Shown piece by piece: positions 33,429 to 44,287 of a stretch of 64,000 nt of DNA (the stretch's first letter is position 1; every line of letters begins with the position of its first letter). A program made the translations under genes and the position numbers. Origin of the DNA: Karstenula rhodostoma CBS 690.94 (Eukaryota > Ascomycota > Dothideomycetes > Pleosporales > Didymosphaeriaceae); assembly GCA_010093485.1 (NCBI GenBank), contig MU001493.1:1972937-2036936 (forward strand), read 5' to 3'. The notes below the pieces were generated by a model. That model was not told the origin of the DNA and searched no databases. It was given only the letters and a program-made list of their open reading frames with translations.

Positions 33429-35651
33429 CTACAGCATGGCCTCTCCGACGACAGCGTCCAAGTCTCTCATGGCAGCCCTCGTTACCCTTGAGCTCTTTGG
33501 CAGCTGCTCCAGCGAACCCATTACTATCGAGGACAGGTGAGCGAAACCAGCTCCGTCTAGCTCCTCCGCACGACGTTTTTGAACAGCGACTCTGCACATC
33601 ATCTGCGCCAGTGTGACGACAAGGTGCGGAAATGCGTACAGCGCCATGAACGACAACTTCATTGACTGCGTTGCTGATATCGAAGCGCCTTCGGATCCTA
33701 TGAAGTCCTGCGTTGGCATGTCGTACACGTGGTCGGTGCCGAACTTGAGGATGGCGAACGACTCGTGCTCGACTTCTTTTCGAACGTCAAGCAGCTGCTG
33801 CACGAGGTCGGAACGTTTTGCGACTTGAAGCGCTTCAAAGAGGATCATCATGCCGATGCAATATTGCAGCGTTATCTGGAACCAACCGAACCGATTCCCT
33901 CGGCTGAGGAAGTGGAGCCGTCTTTCGCATGCCCCGAGCAAAGGGCGGTTCGATTTCCTGAACATGCCCAGGGTTTCCTGGAGCGATCCCCATACCCAGA
34001 GGACCGTTTCCTCGTCGACTCCCTCTCGCAGCGCCTCCTTGAGGGACGTAATGTTCTTCCACATAAGTGTCTGGCAAACGGACGCCGCTCCAATGATTCG
34101 GGAGGCACCCTCATCGGTCACTTCAAAGCCATTGGCACACCAGTCCTCTGTCGCTGTACCAAACGAGCCAACAAGAAATGCTTTAGAGAGCCGCCACGCA
34201 GGCTCGCTACAGGCGCCGTTCAGACCCGATGTCAGCAGTGTGCGCATGTCACTGCTCATCGCATCGGCTGTGTCCCACATGACTGCCGCCCAATATGCTC
34301 TACTCTCCAAATCCAAAAAAGGCTGCGTTATATTTAGTTGGCCTTTCTTAACTGTCTGCCAATTATCACCTGTTTTTCGTTCGACTTTCATGACGGCTTA
34401 CCTGGATCGCATCGCTGTCGCAGCTTTTGGATGTGCATCAGGGCTGTGTGCATGCAGACAGGCCCATTGATGCCAGCAAGCTCCTCCTCTTCATGTACAC
34501 CCGCCGGTACGGGGGTTTGAGCAAACAGATACAGTGCCAGGACCGACCGATATGACACTTGGTTGAGCAGCACGACCATGTCGGATCTTGAGCTCCGCCA
34601 ACTACTCGTCACGCTCTCATCAAGGCCGGTTGTTCTTAGGGCCAATGCGAACCAACGTGCAGTGAATGCTAAGATTGCACGATCCAAGCATTTCTCAATT
34701 ACCGTTGGCGAGCGGATGGAAGGACATGATGACTGATCTTCCATCACACTGTTCATCGTAGGCACTTCCAGACCAGATGCAGTCATGCTTACTGGTGTCC
34801 ACGGCTCTTCAAGGCGATTTTCCACGTCAAGCCTTTTTACCAGCTCCAACAGGGGAACATTGAGCTCGCTATTCGGATCATCCCTAGTTGACGATCAATT
34901 AACCTCATACATCAGCCATCACCACGGAGCGTACTCACACGAATGGGCATCCATATCGGCCAAGCAGTAGGCCGAAATTTGCTTCAAAGCCGTACTGGAA
35001 AACACACTTTGCCCACAGCGTCAATACCTCCTCAGGTTGTTTGGGGTGCGGAGACTGAGCTTCTGAGCGGTCTGCGATGTCTGTTCTACCCGACCCCGTC
35101 GATGAAAGAGTGGACGCCTGAGTTTGGCCCTCATCAACGCCGGGCGTCGAAGTATGCGAAGCCGGGCACTCAGGACTAATCCCTCGGTTCCGACTGCGGC
35201 CTTCTCTTGTGGAAACAGGCCGAGGTGGGAGCGGCTCGCCAGCATCCTCATGTTCCAATGGACCGGCATGCGACGAACGAGTCTCGTTTCGCAAATTATT
35301 GCACCCCCTGCTCCTTGCCTGCTTCATCCACTGCACATCTTCAGCATTGCCAATATCCATATTGACGGTTCCTGAGCGCTTCCCCGGCACTACAACTCGG
35401 ATCCGAACACACTGCTAGCGCACTCATCCGCACGAGAACACAACAACACAACACACGTACAGATAAAGGTAGATTCAGATACTTACCTCAAAAGTACAAC
35501 CCTGCCTCTTCCTGAGACATCGCGAGCACGACGCAGCCCTCCCCTCGCCCGAACGCCGCACTGCTTTCGACGCATCGCACGCTACGCGGGAGAGCCGGCA
35601 CGCATCGCAGCTGGAGAACTGCGTCCGTTTTGAAGCTGCTTGTCGGGGCAT
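33429..35651 (-). CDS. AlcR-type Zn2Cys6 transcription factor
   Basis: Exon 1 (35651-35487) encodes a zinc cluster with Cys15, 18, 25, 42, 45 and 52, that is C-x2-C-x6-C-x16-C-x2-C-x6-C. The 16-residue central loop and the following TFEW match the unusual A. nidulans AlcR cluster. Exon 2 is 35330-34939 and exon 3 is 34883-34402. The last exon carries a regulatory domain (ESRAYWAAVMWDTADAMS, AWRLSKAFLVGSFGTATEDW) to the stop at 33429. The exon 3/4 junction is not clean: the natural acceptor before CCTTTTTTGG is out of phase by one base, as if the T6 run had one T too many. An alternative acceptor at 34298 keeps the frame (635 residues) but loses FLDLESR. The gene is divergent from the P450 and is a candidate cluster regulator. 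Confidence 0.8.
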
Positions 35652-36804
35652 GCTTGCACCCTCTGTCGGTTATCGAAAAAGAAAGATAGTGTAGCTGAGG
35701 GACGATGGATGTCGGATCCGAGGATGCGGTGTGGGCATTGGTAAGCAACAGCCCCACTTTTCCATACATACACAGCATAGTAGAGCAAGTACATCGTAAT
35801 ACATTGCATCTCAGAGTTGTTGGAGTCGATTTGGAACAGGGAATGTGAGTTCTATACGCAGAGAAAGTTCGATAAGCACTACACCAGTTTTTGGGAGGAT
35901 ACGGCTGGTTGATCTAGCTCGGAATCTTCGTGCCTCTGCTTTCATCGGAGGGCTCGATAGTGATCTGGCGCAACTACCTCTAATAGGATGGTTACAGGAT
36001 AATTCGTTTCTCAAGCCCGTATTCCTCGATACCTAGGGCGGAAGTAGGTGCAATATCCCCGCCACGCTTGGCAAATATACCATATCATCTTCACCGTCGC
36101 GGTTGACCGTGTTTTTGCCCATGCCCGCTCGTGAAATATACTCAAGGCTCACCTCGCCCCTATTCAAGCTAAAAACCTTAAAATGTATAGAAGCATTACA
36201 TAGGTAGGCAGGGTCATACTATATGTTACACGACAGTGAATTCGACTGCGTTTGGCATCTGGCTCGACATGAAGCTGAATACTATCAAGTGTTTAGTTGC
36301 TTTAGTCGGCGAAGTGGCTCAGCAGAATATCAAGTTTCTGTTAGGCGTGGGTGGCGGTCTTTTGAAAAGTGAGAGTGAAATGCAGGTACCTGGAAGCTCC
36401 ACTTCGCCAGCATTGAAGCATGTAGCGCCTTTTCATTGGTTTTACTCATTCACGTGTCAAAAGCGAATTGCTTTACTTGGGACTCTATAATGGTACCAGT
36501 AAGAGGTACGGGTACGCACGGACCCTTTCTTCACGCTGCTAAATGATTCCAATCGAATGGCCTGGCCCACTCGCGTAACCTGAGGTCCCACTCTTCGCCC
36601 GCGCCGCCGTCTGACACGCGCCTTACGGCGGATATCAAAGGTCTCCAATCAAATATAAACCCTCCTCTCTCCCTCCGCATCCGCCTGCATCCTCATTGCC
36701 GGCTGTAGATACCTAACGCAAGATAACAGAAATCACTTCAATTTCCACGTGTGCTGCTACCTACAGCGCGGGCAGATAAGTCGTAAAGAATATAAAAAAA
36801 CACC
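35652..36804. promoter_or_regulatory. Divergent promoter region, AlcR-like gene / P450
   Basis: A 1.15-kb gap between divergent genes with no coding pattern. It includes one GCGGGG (minus strand, near 36057) fitting the CreA consensus SYGGRG, a CCAAT at 36643, and the P450 TATA box. Confidence 0.4.
36654..36659 (+). promoter_or_regulatory. TATA box of the first cluster P450
   Basis: TATAAA about 150 bp before the ATG at 36805, followed by a CT-rich tract (CCCTCCTCTCTCCCTCC). Confidence 0.5.
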
Positions 36805-38752
36805 ATGACTATCTCGTATTTCTCGATTCTCTTAGCACTGACTGTTCTCTACGGTATCTTCAAGCTGTTGCGCTTCGGACGCCGTGAGAAGTACCTCCCT
36901 CCCGGTCCACCAACTTATCCGATCGTTGGAAATGCTCACCTTGCCGTTGACAAAGATCTTTACAAAAGATCAGTGTTATGTTTCTCGCTTTTGTGATATA
37001 TAACTGACCACGGATAGATTCAAAGATTGGAGTGAACAATATGGAGATGTGTTTTCCCTCAAGATCGGGAAAGGCACTATGGTAGTGCTGAATAGCAAAC
37101 GGGCAGTTTACGAGCTAATCGACAAACGAAGCGCAATATACTCGTCCAGGGCAAACGACGAGCAGTTTCGCACTGCGCTAAAGAACGAGAACATTGCCAA
37201 CATGGACGCGGATGCCGGTTGGAGAGCCCAACGTAAAATGACGGCGCGCTTTTTCGCACCTGCCAAACTGGACGGCGAGCTTGCCAAGATTTCGGAGGCA
37301 GAGTGAGTGTAGCCCCGGTGCGGACTTCGAACGAGAAAGCACGAGACATGTTTGATTGAAGAAACAAAAAAGCAAAGCTACCGTAGTAACCTCATGAACA
37401 GGATTACCACACTAATACACGATCTACTTATCAGCCCTGAAGATTTCAGCAAACACATCAATCGTTCCAATGCTTCATTCTCCTCCATTGCGCTTTATGG
37501 GCAACGTGCGACAACTCACGATGACTTTTGGGCAACAGTAAGCCGATCTCTGGGAGTCAATCGTATGCGTTACTGACCAATATAGGCCGTCTACGAAGCT
37601 ATGGACGTAGTATGACTATTTACCCACGCTTATCTGGACCAGAAACTGACTCGGATAACATAGATGAACAAAGCTATAAGCCCTGGCACGTATCTTCCGT
37701 CGGAGCAATTTCCCGTCTTCAAATTGATACCAAAACGATGGAACCCCGCCCATGCCCGTGCAGAGGAGAGCTTTCGTTTCGGCACCAATCTATGGTCTGA
37801 AGCTCAAGAACGTGTCGAGGCGCGGCGCAACCGGGGCGATAAGCGCACATCCCTCATGGACGAGATGCTCGACGATATCACGCAGCTTGATGCCTCGTTT
37901 AAAGGAACAAAGCTTCCCAACTTCGTAGGAGCTCTAATGCAGGGCGCTGCCGAGCTGCCGATACTGGTGCTCTAGCCATGCGCACAAACATCATGTTTCT
38001 TGCTTCTCACCCGTGGATCCAAGACAAGGCCCAGAAGGAGCTGGATGCACTCTGTGGTGCAGACAGAATGCCTACCTGGATGGACTTTAAAGATCTTCCA
38101 TACATCAACTGTATCATGAAGGAAGGTCTACGGATTCGGCCCGTGTAAGCTATCCCTGCACAAACCCTTTTCCTATGCTGTGTTTGCATTGACAATATTC
38201 TTGCAGAGTTCCCACTGGTATCCCGCATGCCTGCACTCAAGATAACTGGTATGAGGGCATGTTGATTGTAGGTTACACATCAACCCATGTCGAGGAGATA
38301 ACTGCTGATCAGTATCCCAGCCCAAAGACGCCACCATAATGATTCCCCACTGGGCTCTCCACCACTCTCAATACGACGAGCCCGACACTTACAATCCTGA
38401 CCGCTACCTGAACCACCCAGGTTTGGCAAGCGAGTACGCTGCAAGCCAAGACTACCAGAACCGCGACCACTACGCCTACGGAGCTGGCCGCCGCATCTGC
38501 GCGGGTATCCAGCTCGCTGAGCGTACACAGTTCCGTATGCTTTCGGCAATGCTGTGGGCTTTCCGTCTTGAGCACGCTATTGATGAGAAAACGGGCGAGC
38601 AGATTCCGATCGACACAGAGGCATTCGAGGACAAGTTGATCACGGGGCCGAAGCCGTTCAAGGTCAGGTTTACGCCGAGAAGCCCGAAGCACGTGGAGGT
38701 TATCAAGAGAGAGATGGAGAATGTGAGTGGGCTACTGAAGAAGTGGGAGTAA
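36805..38752 (+). pseudogene. Cytochrome P450 disrupted by an 8-bp tandem duplication
   Basis: Seven exons can be followed: 36805-36974, 37018-37302, 37402-37537, 37586-37606 (only 21 bp), 37664-38144, 38207-38267 and 38321-38752. The protein starts with a membrane anchor and [14 protein letters not shown], has FKDWSEQYGDVFSL, the ExxR helix KEGLRIRP and the heme loop YGAGRRICAG, and ends at 38752. In the I-helix the frame breaks: GCTGCCGA is present twice in a row (37946-37961), and the stop TAG follows within about 20 bp. Counting only one copy, all phases close to a 525-residue P450 of the O-methylsterigmatocystin-oxidoreductase-like kind. So it is either a very young pseudogene or an assembly error. 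The first donor, GTTATG at 36975, is weak. Confidence 0.82.
37946..37961 (+). repeat. 8-bp tandem duplication in the P450 I-helix
   Basis: GCTGCCGA occurs twice without a gap. The second copy shifts the frame just before the ADTGAL (AGxxT-like) motif. Confidence 0.9.
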
Positions 38753-39150
38753 GGGCTGGGTCTACGAGTTTCATTTTGAGGTCAGCTAGGGCAGGAAGGA
38801 TACCCGGTCGATTGTCTGCTGGAGATTTATGTCGACAGAAGTTAGACGTATGTTGTTGTAAGTTACCTCGGTAGACATACCTAGGTACATTTGGCTTGCT
38901 GGCGCTTCTGCAACGGGTAGAAGGTATCTATGTCATTGATAGCTTTCTCGCCAAACGGCTAGCTAGTTACGTTGACCTCTTGGGACAAGACAGTACGGCT
39001 GTGCAAGAGTAATAGAAGGTGTTACATGTCGCGTACATACTAAAATCCATGTCTTGTGTATCTAATGTGTACCCAGGCATCCCCTAGACTTTAGTAATGG
39101 GTATAACTGAATTAAAGAACCCCTTTTCCTCGTGAAAACACTCTTCTATC

Positions 39151-40507
39151 TTATGCGACGTTATCCCTTAATCTCGTAAACGAGCGCGCATCCTCTTCTT
39201 TATAGTTGGTCACGCTTAAACTAGTTATGTTCCTTGTCGACTTGGGACCAAAACTCTGCATCTTGTAGCTTCCCTTGCTAGCATCAGCGTAACCAGATTT
39301 ACCACCGGAGAGACCAGCCTGAGTATCTCCGGTCTTTCCAAAGACCTTCTCGTATAAAGGTCGCAGTGTTGGCACGCATGCGCTAACAATGGCGAGGCAA
39401 GTCTCAACTACTGACCACATTGCGCCGAAGGAGTTTACCCAGGTGCCATTTGTGAACGATATGGTGCTTACATAGTTGGCACGTATGATGCTGATGACCA
39501 CCACACTGTCTTAGTGTTAGTAAAGATTCTCATACTGGATCTGGTGGAGATGCTAGTTTCGCGCGGAACCCGGTTAATTTACAGCACTGTCGAAAGACAA
39601 ACGAATTACAATTTTGAGTTGACTTACGCTGTACCAAGACCAAACATGACCATAAGACGGATCTTCTTGTGCAGGCTCACATGGAGCTGCCACAGTATAG
39701 GCATGGGAAGGACCAGTAGCACGAAATCCGTTACGGCATTGATGGTGCTCAGAACTATCAATTCAGCACCGAAGTCAACGCACTTGGCCGTTGCTGCAAC
39801 TTCGGGGTCCCAATTGGCTGATATTGGCACGCACTGAAGCAGGTTGACCATGGAGGAAGTAATGGAGTAAGCAAGAATGAAAGCACCGACTCCCCAGAGT
39901 ATTTTGTGGAAGGTGTGCGAAGGAAAGATCCGACCGTACATAAGTAGAATCGAGATCTTGGTAAAGAAGATCGATGGGTTGTACAAGATCTGAGCGGCGA
40001 GTGTAACCTGATTACATTTTAGCTCTCGCATAGCCTCCTACGGTGTTGTAACCGAGGCCTGAGTACGCTTTTTCCCCAGAGAATGGTCAGGGCAAAGACC
40101 AAATGTACTCAAGCCCTCAGTCATCCGTACACTGTGTTGTCTTACCTTAACAAATTCCACTTGATGCGCCGGATTCATCAAGATTGCCATTCTACCCATT
40201 CCCAAAACGGTCACTGTTCATGGGTCAGCACGAACCATATTGCTGAAGCAACTACATAAGCGATGTAGAAATGAGTCTTACCCCAGATACAAGTGGCGAC
40301 AAAACCAGATGTACAAAGTAGCGCGAGCAAAATCGCCAAGTCATCTTTTCCGTACCTGCCAACTGTCATACGTCGAGAGAAAAGGCGAAGTCCGACTGCA
40401 ATGAAAGCAGCAGGCAAACAAATGAAACATGCTGCGTAAATATTGGGCTGCAAATTGTCGTGAATATGTTCTTGCTGGTACTGGATATCTGCAGCAGATA
40501 GAGGCAT
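39151..40507 (-). CDS. Rhodopsin-like seven-helix membrane protein (SAT3/PTH11-type)
   Basis: Four exons (40507-40282, 40213-40146, 40007-39628, 39505-39151), all phases matching, give 342 residues. The ATG at 40507 is the first true ATG. Family marks are RRMTVGRYGKDDLAILLAL after helix 1, AQILYNPSIFFTKISILLMY (helix 3), FILAYSITSSMVNLLQCVPI (helix 4), STINAVTDFVLLVLPMPILW (helix 5-6) and SFGAMWSVVETCLAIVSACV followed by PTLRPLYEKVFG (helix 7). The C-tail is Ser/Lys-rich. Members are plasma-membrane proteins of poorly known role; some lie in toxin clusters (the satratoxin SAT proteins) and some resemble PTH11 receptors. Its position between cluster enzymes suggests it belongs to the cluster. 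It converges on the broken P450. Confidence 0.9.
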
Positions 40508-40717
40508 GGTGGACAATCTTGTTGGATGAGTGGGAACACTTCTGATTGGTGGTCGTACTATTCAAACTTGGAGAAGAGCACTGGACCACATAGGGATATA
40601 TCCTCACCGGTCCATATCCCCTACGGAAGTTGGTAATTGTCCCTTGCATACACGGCCATATCATCTCGGCCAACTTCATGCCCAGACGGGTCACTCTGAT
40701 AACCACCCAAGCGTCCA

Positions 40718-41008
40718 TGTAGTATACACAGTACGCGGACTTCGGTTTCCGAACGATATATTGTGGCTTGTTTCAAGGTTCTAGGCTTTCCAGTAAGACC
40801 GTGCCGCTTCGTGTTTATTCGTCGCCCATGAAGTACATGTGTGGGATCCCGGAGTCGTGGAAGACAATAGGGAGGCGCCCGTGGGTGCCCGTAGGCGAAT
40901 GTAGTACAAACAGTATGTGGACTTCGGTCTCCGAACGATATATTGTGGCTTGTTTGAAGGTTCTAGGCTTTCCAGTAACGACCGTGCCGCTTTGTGCTTA
41001 TTCGTCGC
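40718..41008 (+). repeat. Direct repeat pair upstream of the hydrolase gene
   Basis: Copy A (40718-40825) and copy B (40900-41008) share long identical blocks such as GAACGATATATTGTGGCTTG and GGTTCTAGGCTTTCCAGTAA. Between them lies the left copy of an inverted repeat. A and B are in the promoter space between the rhodopsin-like and hydrolase genes. Confidence 0.88.
40835..40892 (+). repeat. Left copy of a 57-bp inverted repeat
   Basis: Contains GGGATCCCGGAGTCGTGGAA followed by GACAATAGGGAGGCGCCC. The reverse complement occurs at 44288-44343 with only a few differences. The pair brackets the hydrolase and UbiA genes, 3.4 kb apart. Confidence 0.87.
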
Positions 41009-41355
41009 ATGACGTCACAAGGTCGCTCGCGACGTAAAGGAACGCCGAAAAACCCGTGCCGCAACGACCGGTGATCTTCCACCATAACGGACCCCTCCCA
41101 AGCACTTTCGCACTGCGACAGGAATGCAGTAGTCTCCAATGCAACCTTGGAAGTCAACTGTTCGATAAGACGAGTAGATTTGGTAGATGTAGCACTAACG
41201 GTAAAACAGGCTAGCCTTTACCCCACACACGGTGCATCAATAGCGCATACCGTCTAGGCGGGTGCGATGGTGCAACTCCCCAAACCTTTTAATGAGCGAA
41301 CATCTTCTACGGTCACCATGTCACCACTCTTCATCCCACTGCAGCAATATTCACC

Positions 41356-42444
41356 ATGGGATTCCTTACCAGTCACCCAGGCAAGGCTATATGGGTATTA
41401 GGTGCAGTCCTCATTACTCTAGCCAGATTGCCGCTCGTCAGTCTCTACTATATCTTCCGGCGCCCGAACCCGAAATGGACCATCCGTCAAGCACTTATGA
41501 ACGACCTCATGCGCGCGTTCCTCTACCACTCAGCTGTAGTACAGGCCAAAACCCCTCTAAAGCTTGATCCTGGAAGCGAAGGCGAACGGTTCGTGACGAT
41601 ACCCGCTGTACAGAGCAATCACCTTAAGGGAGTCCTCGACGATAAGAAGATCCGGCCTGCTGTTACAGCAGGCACGTGGTATCCATCACTACCACCAGAG
41701 GGCTATACGGGAAAGGTTATCTTACATTTCCACGGGGGCGGATACGCTATTGGTGAAGGCCGGGCCGCAGACGCTGCGTATGCGGGTAAAACTCTCACAG
41801 ATAATACGGCACCCTACGCTCTATTTGTGCAGTATCGCCTTGCTAGCAACAACGGAGGACGCTTTCCAGCAGCTTTGCAAGACGCCTTGTCTTCTTACAT
41901 TTTTCTCCTTTCTAAAGGATACGATGCCCAGGATATCATAATTTCCGGTGACTCAGCAGGTGGCCATGTCGCCCTTTCTTTGTTGCGTTACATATCGACC
42001 GAGGTGGACCTCTCTGCACCTCGAGCATTGCTTCTTTGGAGCCCATCAATCAACCTTGAGACCGCCCGAGATCCCTCTGTAACCAATAGCAGCGCATACT
42101 ATACGACTGATTATGTTATTGGCAATTTCCAGAGCTGGGGAGCTAAGAAGTTCACCGAGGGGCTGGACCTCTCAGATCCCAATCTGAGACCTTATATAGT
42201 ACAGTCAGGTTATCCATTTCGATCTGTATCACCGATCTGGGTCTGCGTGGGCGGATCAGAGATCCTGGGACCTGATGGCATTCGCATCGCGGAGGAGCTG
42301 CGAGAGCACGGCAATATGGTTGAGACGCACACAATCTCTGGAGCGCCCCACGATGTAATGTTTGTCGGGAACATTATGGGCTTTGAAAAAGAGGCGGTAG
42401 AGGCTACTCAGTTAGCGCATCGTTTCATCGAAAAAGCAGCATGA
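41356..42444 (+). CDS. Alpha/beta-hydrolase (HSL/fold-3 family), membrane-anchored
   Basis: Single exon, 362 residues; ATG in good context (TCACCATGG). A hydrophobic N-terminal anchor spans about residues 11-31. The oxyanion motif HGGG is at 126-129 (HFHGGGYAIG). The nucleophile Ser200 is in the GDSAGGH elbow, and the C-terminal His is in ISGAPHDVMFVG. This is the hormone-sensitive-lipase-type carboxylesterase fold. In fungal clusters such proteins cleave esters or lactones, or act as deacetylases. It lies 435 bp from the convergent UbiA gene. The substrate cannot be predicted. Confidence 0.92.
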   Translation: MGFLTSHPGKAIWVLGAVLITLARLPLVSLYYIFRRPNPKWTIRQALMNDLMRAFLYHSAVVQAKTPLKLDPGSEGERFVTIPAVQSNHLKGVLDDKKIRPAVTAGTWYPSLPPEGYTGKVILHFHGGGYAIGEGRAADAAYAGKTLTDNTAPYALFVQYRLASNNGGRFPAALQDALSSYIFLLSKGYDAQDIIISGDSAGGHVALSLLRYISTEVDLSAPRALLLWSPSINLETARDPSVTNSSAYYTTDYVIGNFQSWGAKKFTEGLDLSDPNLRPYIVQSGYPFRSVSPIWVCVGGSEILGPDGIRIAEELREHGNMVETHTISGAPHDVMFVGNIMGFEKEAVEATQLAHRFIEKAA

Positions 42445-42878
42445 GAAAGACTTCAAACGTGGCGGCAAGAAGATTTCTAACCTTCGAAGGACGTGGAGAG
42501 TAGAAACGATGGAATCTCAATGATTAATACCAAGTCAATCTTAGCTACTCTGTAGCTCGTAGTTAATTGTGGAGTTTATTTTCTATTCGTCTGTCACTCA
42601 GGTTCTCATATATTGTTGTCAACCACCTCAACAGGTCATGTGACCGACAGGCACAGATCACAACGCTTCATTGATGTTTTCAATCCCTGAACATCGCATC
42701 ACTAACCGGCTTCCTGAATCAGCTCAAAACGCGATAGGAGTGTTATGGTCTGTATCTATCGTGCGAGAAGATTAATAATGTTGACGCCGCAACTGTGCAT
42801 TAACCGTACAGACCGGGGTTCCACCCTTGCGCGTCCATGCCCCGCACAAAGAATTCCTGGAGGGATATTTTCCACAAC

Positions 42879-43895
42879 TTATCCGAACGTTGCCTTAATC
42901 GCCGGCATTGCATACAGGCCGATCAACCATAACGCCCAGAGCTTGAAAGTCTTGCGGTCAGACTTTACATCCCTGAAGATGAGCAGCCTCGCGCCAACTA
43001 CAGCTCCGGGGAATAAAGACACAACCCAACCCACCAGGGAACCGGCACTCCAGTATGCAGGGATTGTTACACTCCACATCAAGACAGGTCCAGCGGTCAG
43101 CCATCGCGCTGCTCCATCCCCTAGAACAAGCGGCATCGTCTTGCGTCCTCGCTTGCTATCGCCTTCTTGGTCATACAAGTCCTGAGCTTGGATCGTCGTC
43201 AAAACGACCCCCGCACAAACGACAAGCCACGCTTGGCCATCAGGATCCAAAGTACAGGAGGAGCCTCCCGCAATAACTGCTCTAGCCCCCGCCCCAATAC
43301 AGGTAATCCCGAGCGCATTAAGAACATTCCGAAGAATACAGTTCCCCGAAGCGTCAAGGTCGTTGTAGATCCAGTTTAGCACAAACAACGCAACCGTCTC
43401 GAAAGTGCCACCAAGCGTGTATTGCGATAAAATGTAGGTGACGGGGATGCTCGCAAGGAGGAGCTGGCGAGCGTGATGTTCTGTAAGCCGTCCGCTTGGA
43501 ATAGGCCGCCAGGGTTTGTTTAGCGTATCCTCCACTACGGAATCCACACGTCGTTGGTTTGAGAGGTCGAGCACGAGCAGTTGTAGCCAGATCCAGATGA
43601 TCGCATATGGCAGACGTAGAACGATGTTATAGAAATCCAGTGTCTCGCCATTGTTAACAGAGGGGTTTCGAACGAAACTGATCGCAAACGCTACTTGAGG
43701 CCAGAGGACAGAGACAACGTCGCTCGCCGTGAACAAGTAGAGCGTATAGGTATGGTATCTCAACCACCGGAAAGAAGACTGAGTCTTGTAAGTCAACGTG
43801 TGTTGAAGTGGATGTCCTGATATTTCTTTGAACGTGGAAGAGCCTCTTCGGAACGCTCCCCAAGGCTCGGCCACATTGATAGTAGGCCTCTTCAT
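42879..43895 (-). CDS. UbiA-superfamily membrane protein, fungal terpene-cyclase-like
   Basis: Single exon, 338 residues from the first true ATG, 43895. Multiple membrane helices. Two Asp-rich metal/diphosphate motifs are seen: LSNQRRVDSVVEDTLNKPWR and the DxxDxxxD form DLYDQEGDSKRGRKT. The spacing, WIYNDLDASGN and the AGARAVIAG helix match the fungal UbiA subgroup that includes Fma-TC, the membrane-bound beta-trans-bergamotene synthase of fumagillin biosynthesis (family knowledge, from memory). The first motif starts NQ rather than ND. It could be a cyclase or an aromatic prenyltransferase; no soluble terpene synthase or PKS is in the window to decide. Probably an ER-membrane protein and the core enzyme of the cluster. 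Confidence 0.87.
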   Translation of the reverse strand: MKRPTINVAEPWGAFRRGSSTFKEISGHPLQHTLTYKTQSSFRWLRYHTYTLYLFTASDVVSVLWPQVAFAISFVRNPSVNNGETLDFYNIVLRLPYAIIWIWLQLLVLDLSNQRRVDSVVEDTLNKPWRPIPSGRLTEHHARQLLLASIPVTYILSQYTLGGTFETVALFVLNWIYNDLDASGNCILRNVLNALGITCIGAGARAVIAGGSSCTLDPDGQAWLVVCAGVVLTTIQAQDLYDQEGDSKRGRKTMPLVLGDGAARWLTAGPVLMWSVTIPAYWSAGSLVGWVVSLFPGAVVGARLLIFRDVKSDRKTFKLWALWLIGLYAMPAIKATFG

Positions 43896-44287
43896 TTTGT
43901 ATTCATAATTTCCGACGACCAAGTAAATTGGAGATATAATACGAGAAACAGCCTCTTGATAAGCACATTTTGAGCTAGTTATCAGTTAATGAGTATTTTC
44001 GGGGTCCGTTAGATGACATCTTGATGCCTTATTTCCATTGATTACAGATGTCCGTTCATGTTGAGAACGAGCCGGAGTTGTAAACGATCACGGAGAATAT
44101 GGAACCGCATGTCGTCCGTCCGAGGCGTGGTACGTTTCATTAGGAAGGTGGCTGGATGAGTGGATGTATGACGGGATTCGCTTATGACTGTTGGGATGGG
44201 TGAGGCGACGAGAATCCCAGAGCCACATTCACACGTGACTCACGCCACCAATCACCCCAACACTCCTTCTCGCGGGCGCCATCCCAA

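Noticed and set aside
33729..34470. Plus-strand frames of 202-206 codons opposite the AlcR-like gene
   Set aside because: Shadow frames; the minus strand has the zinc cluster and regulatory domain.
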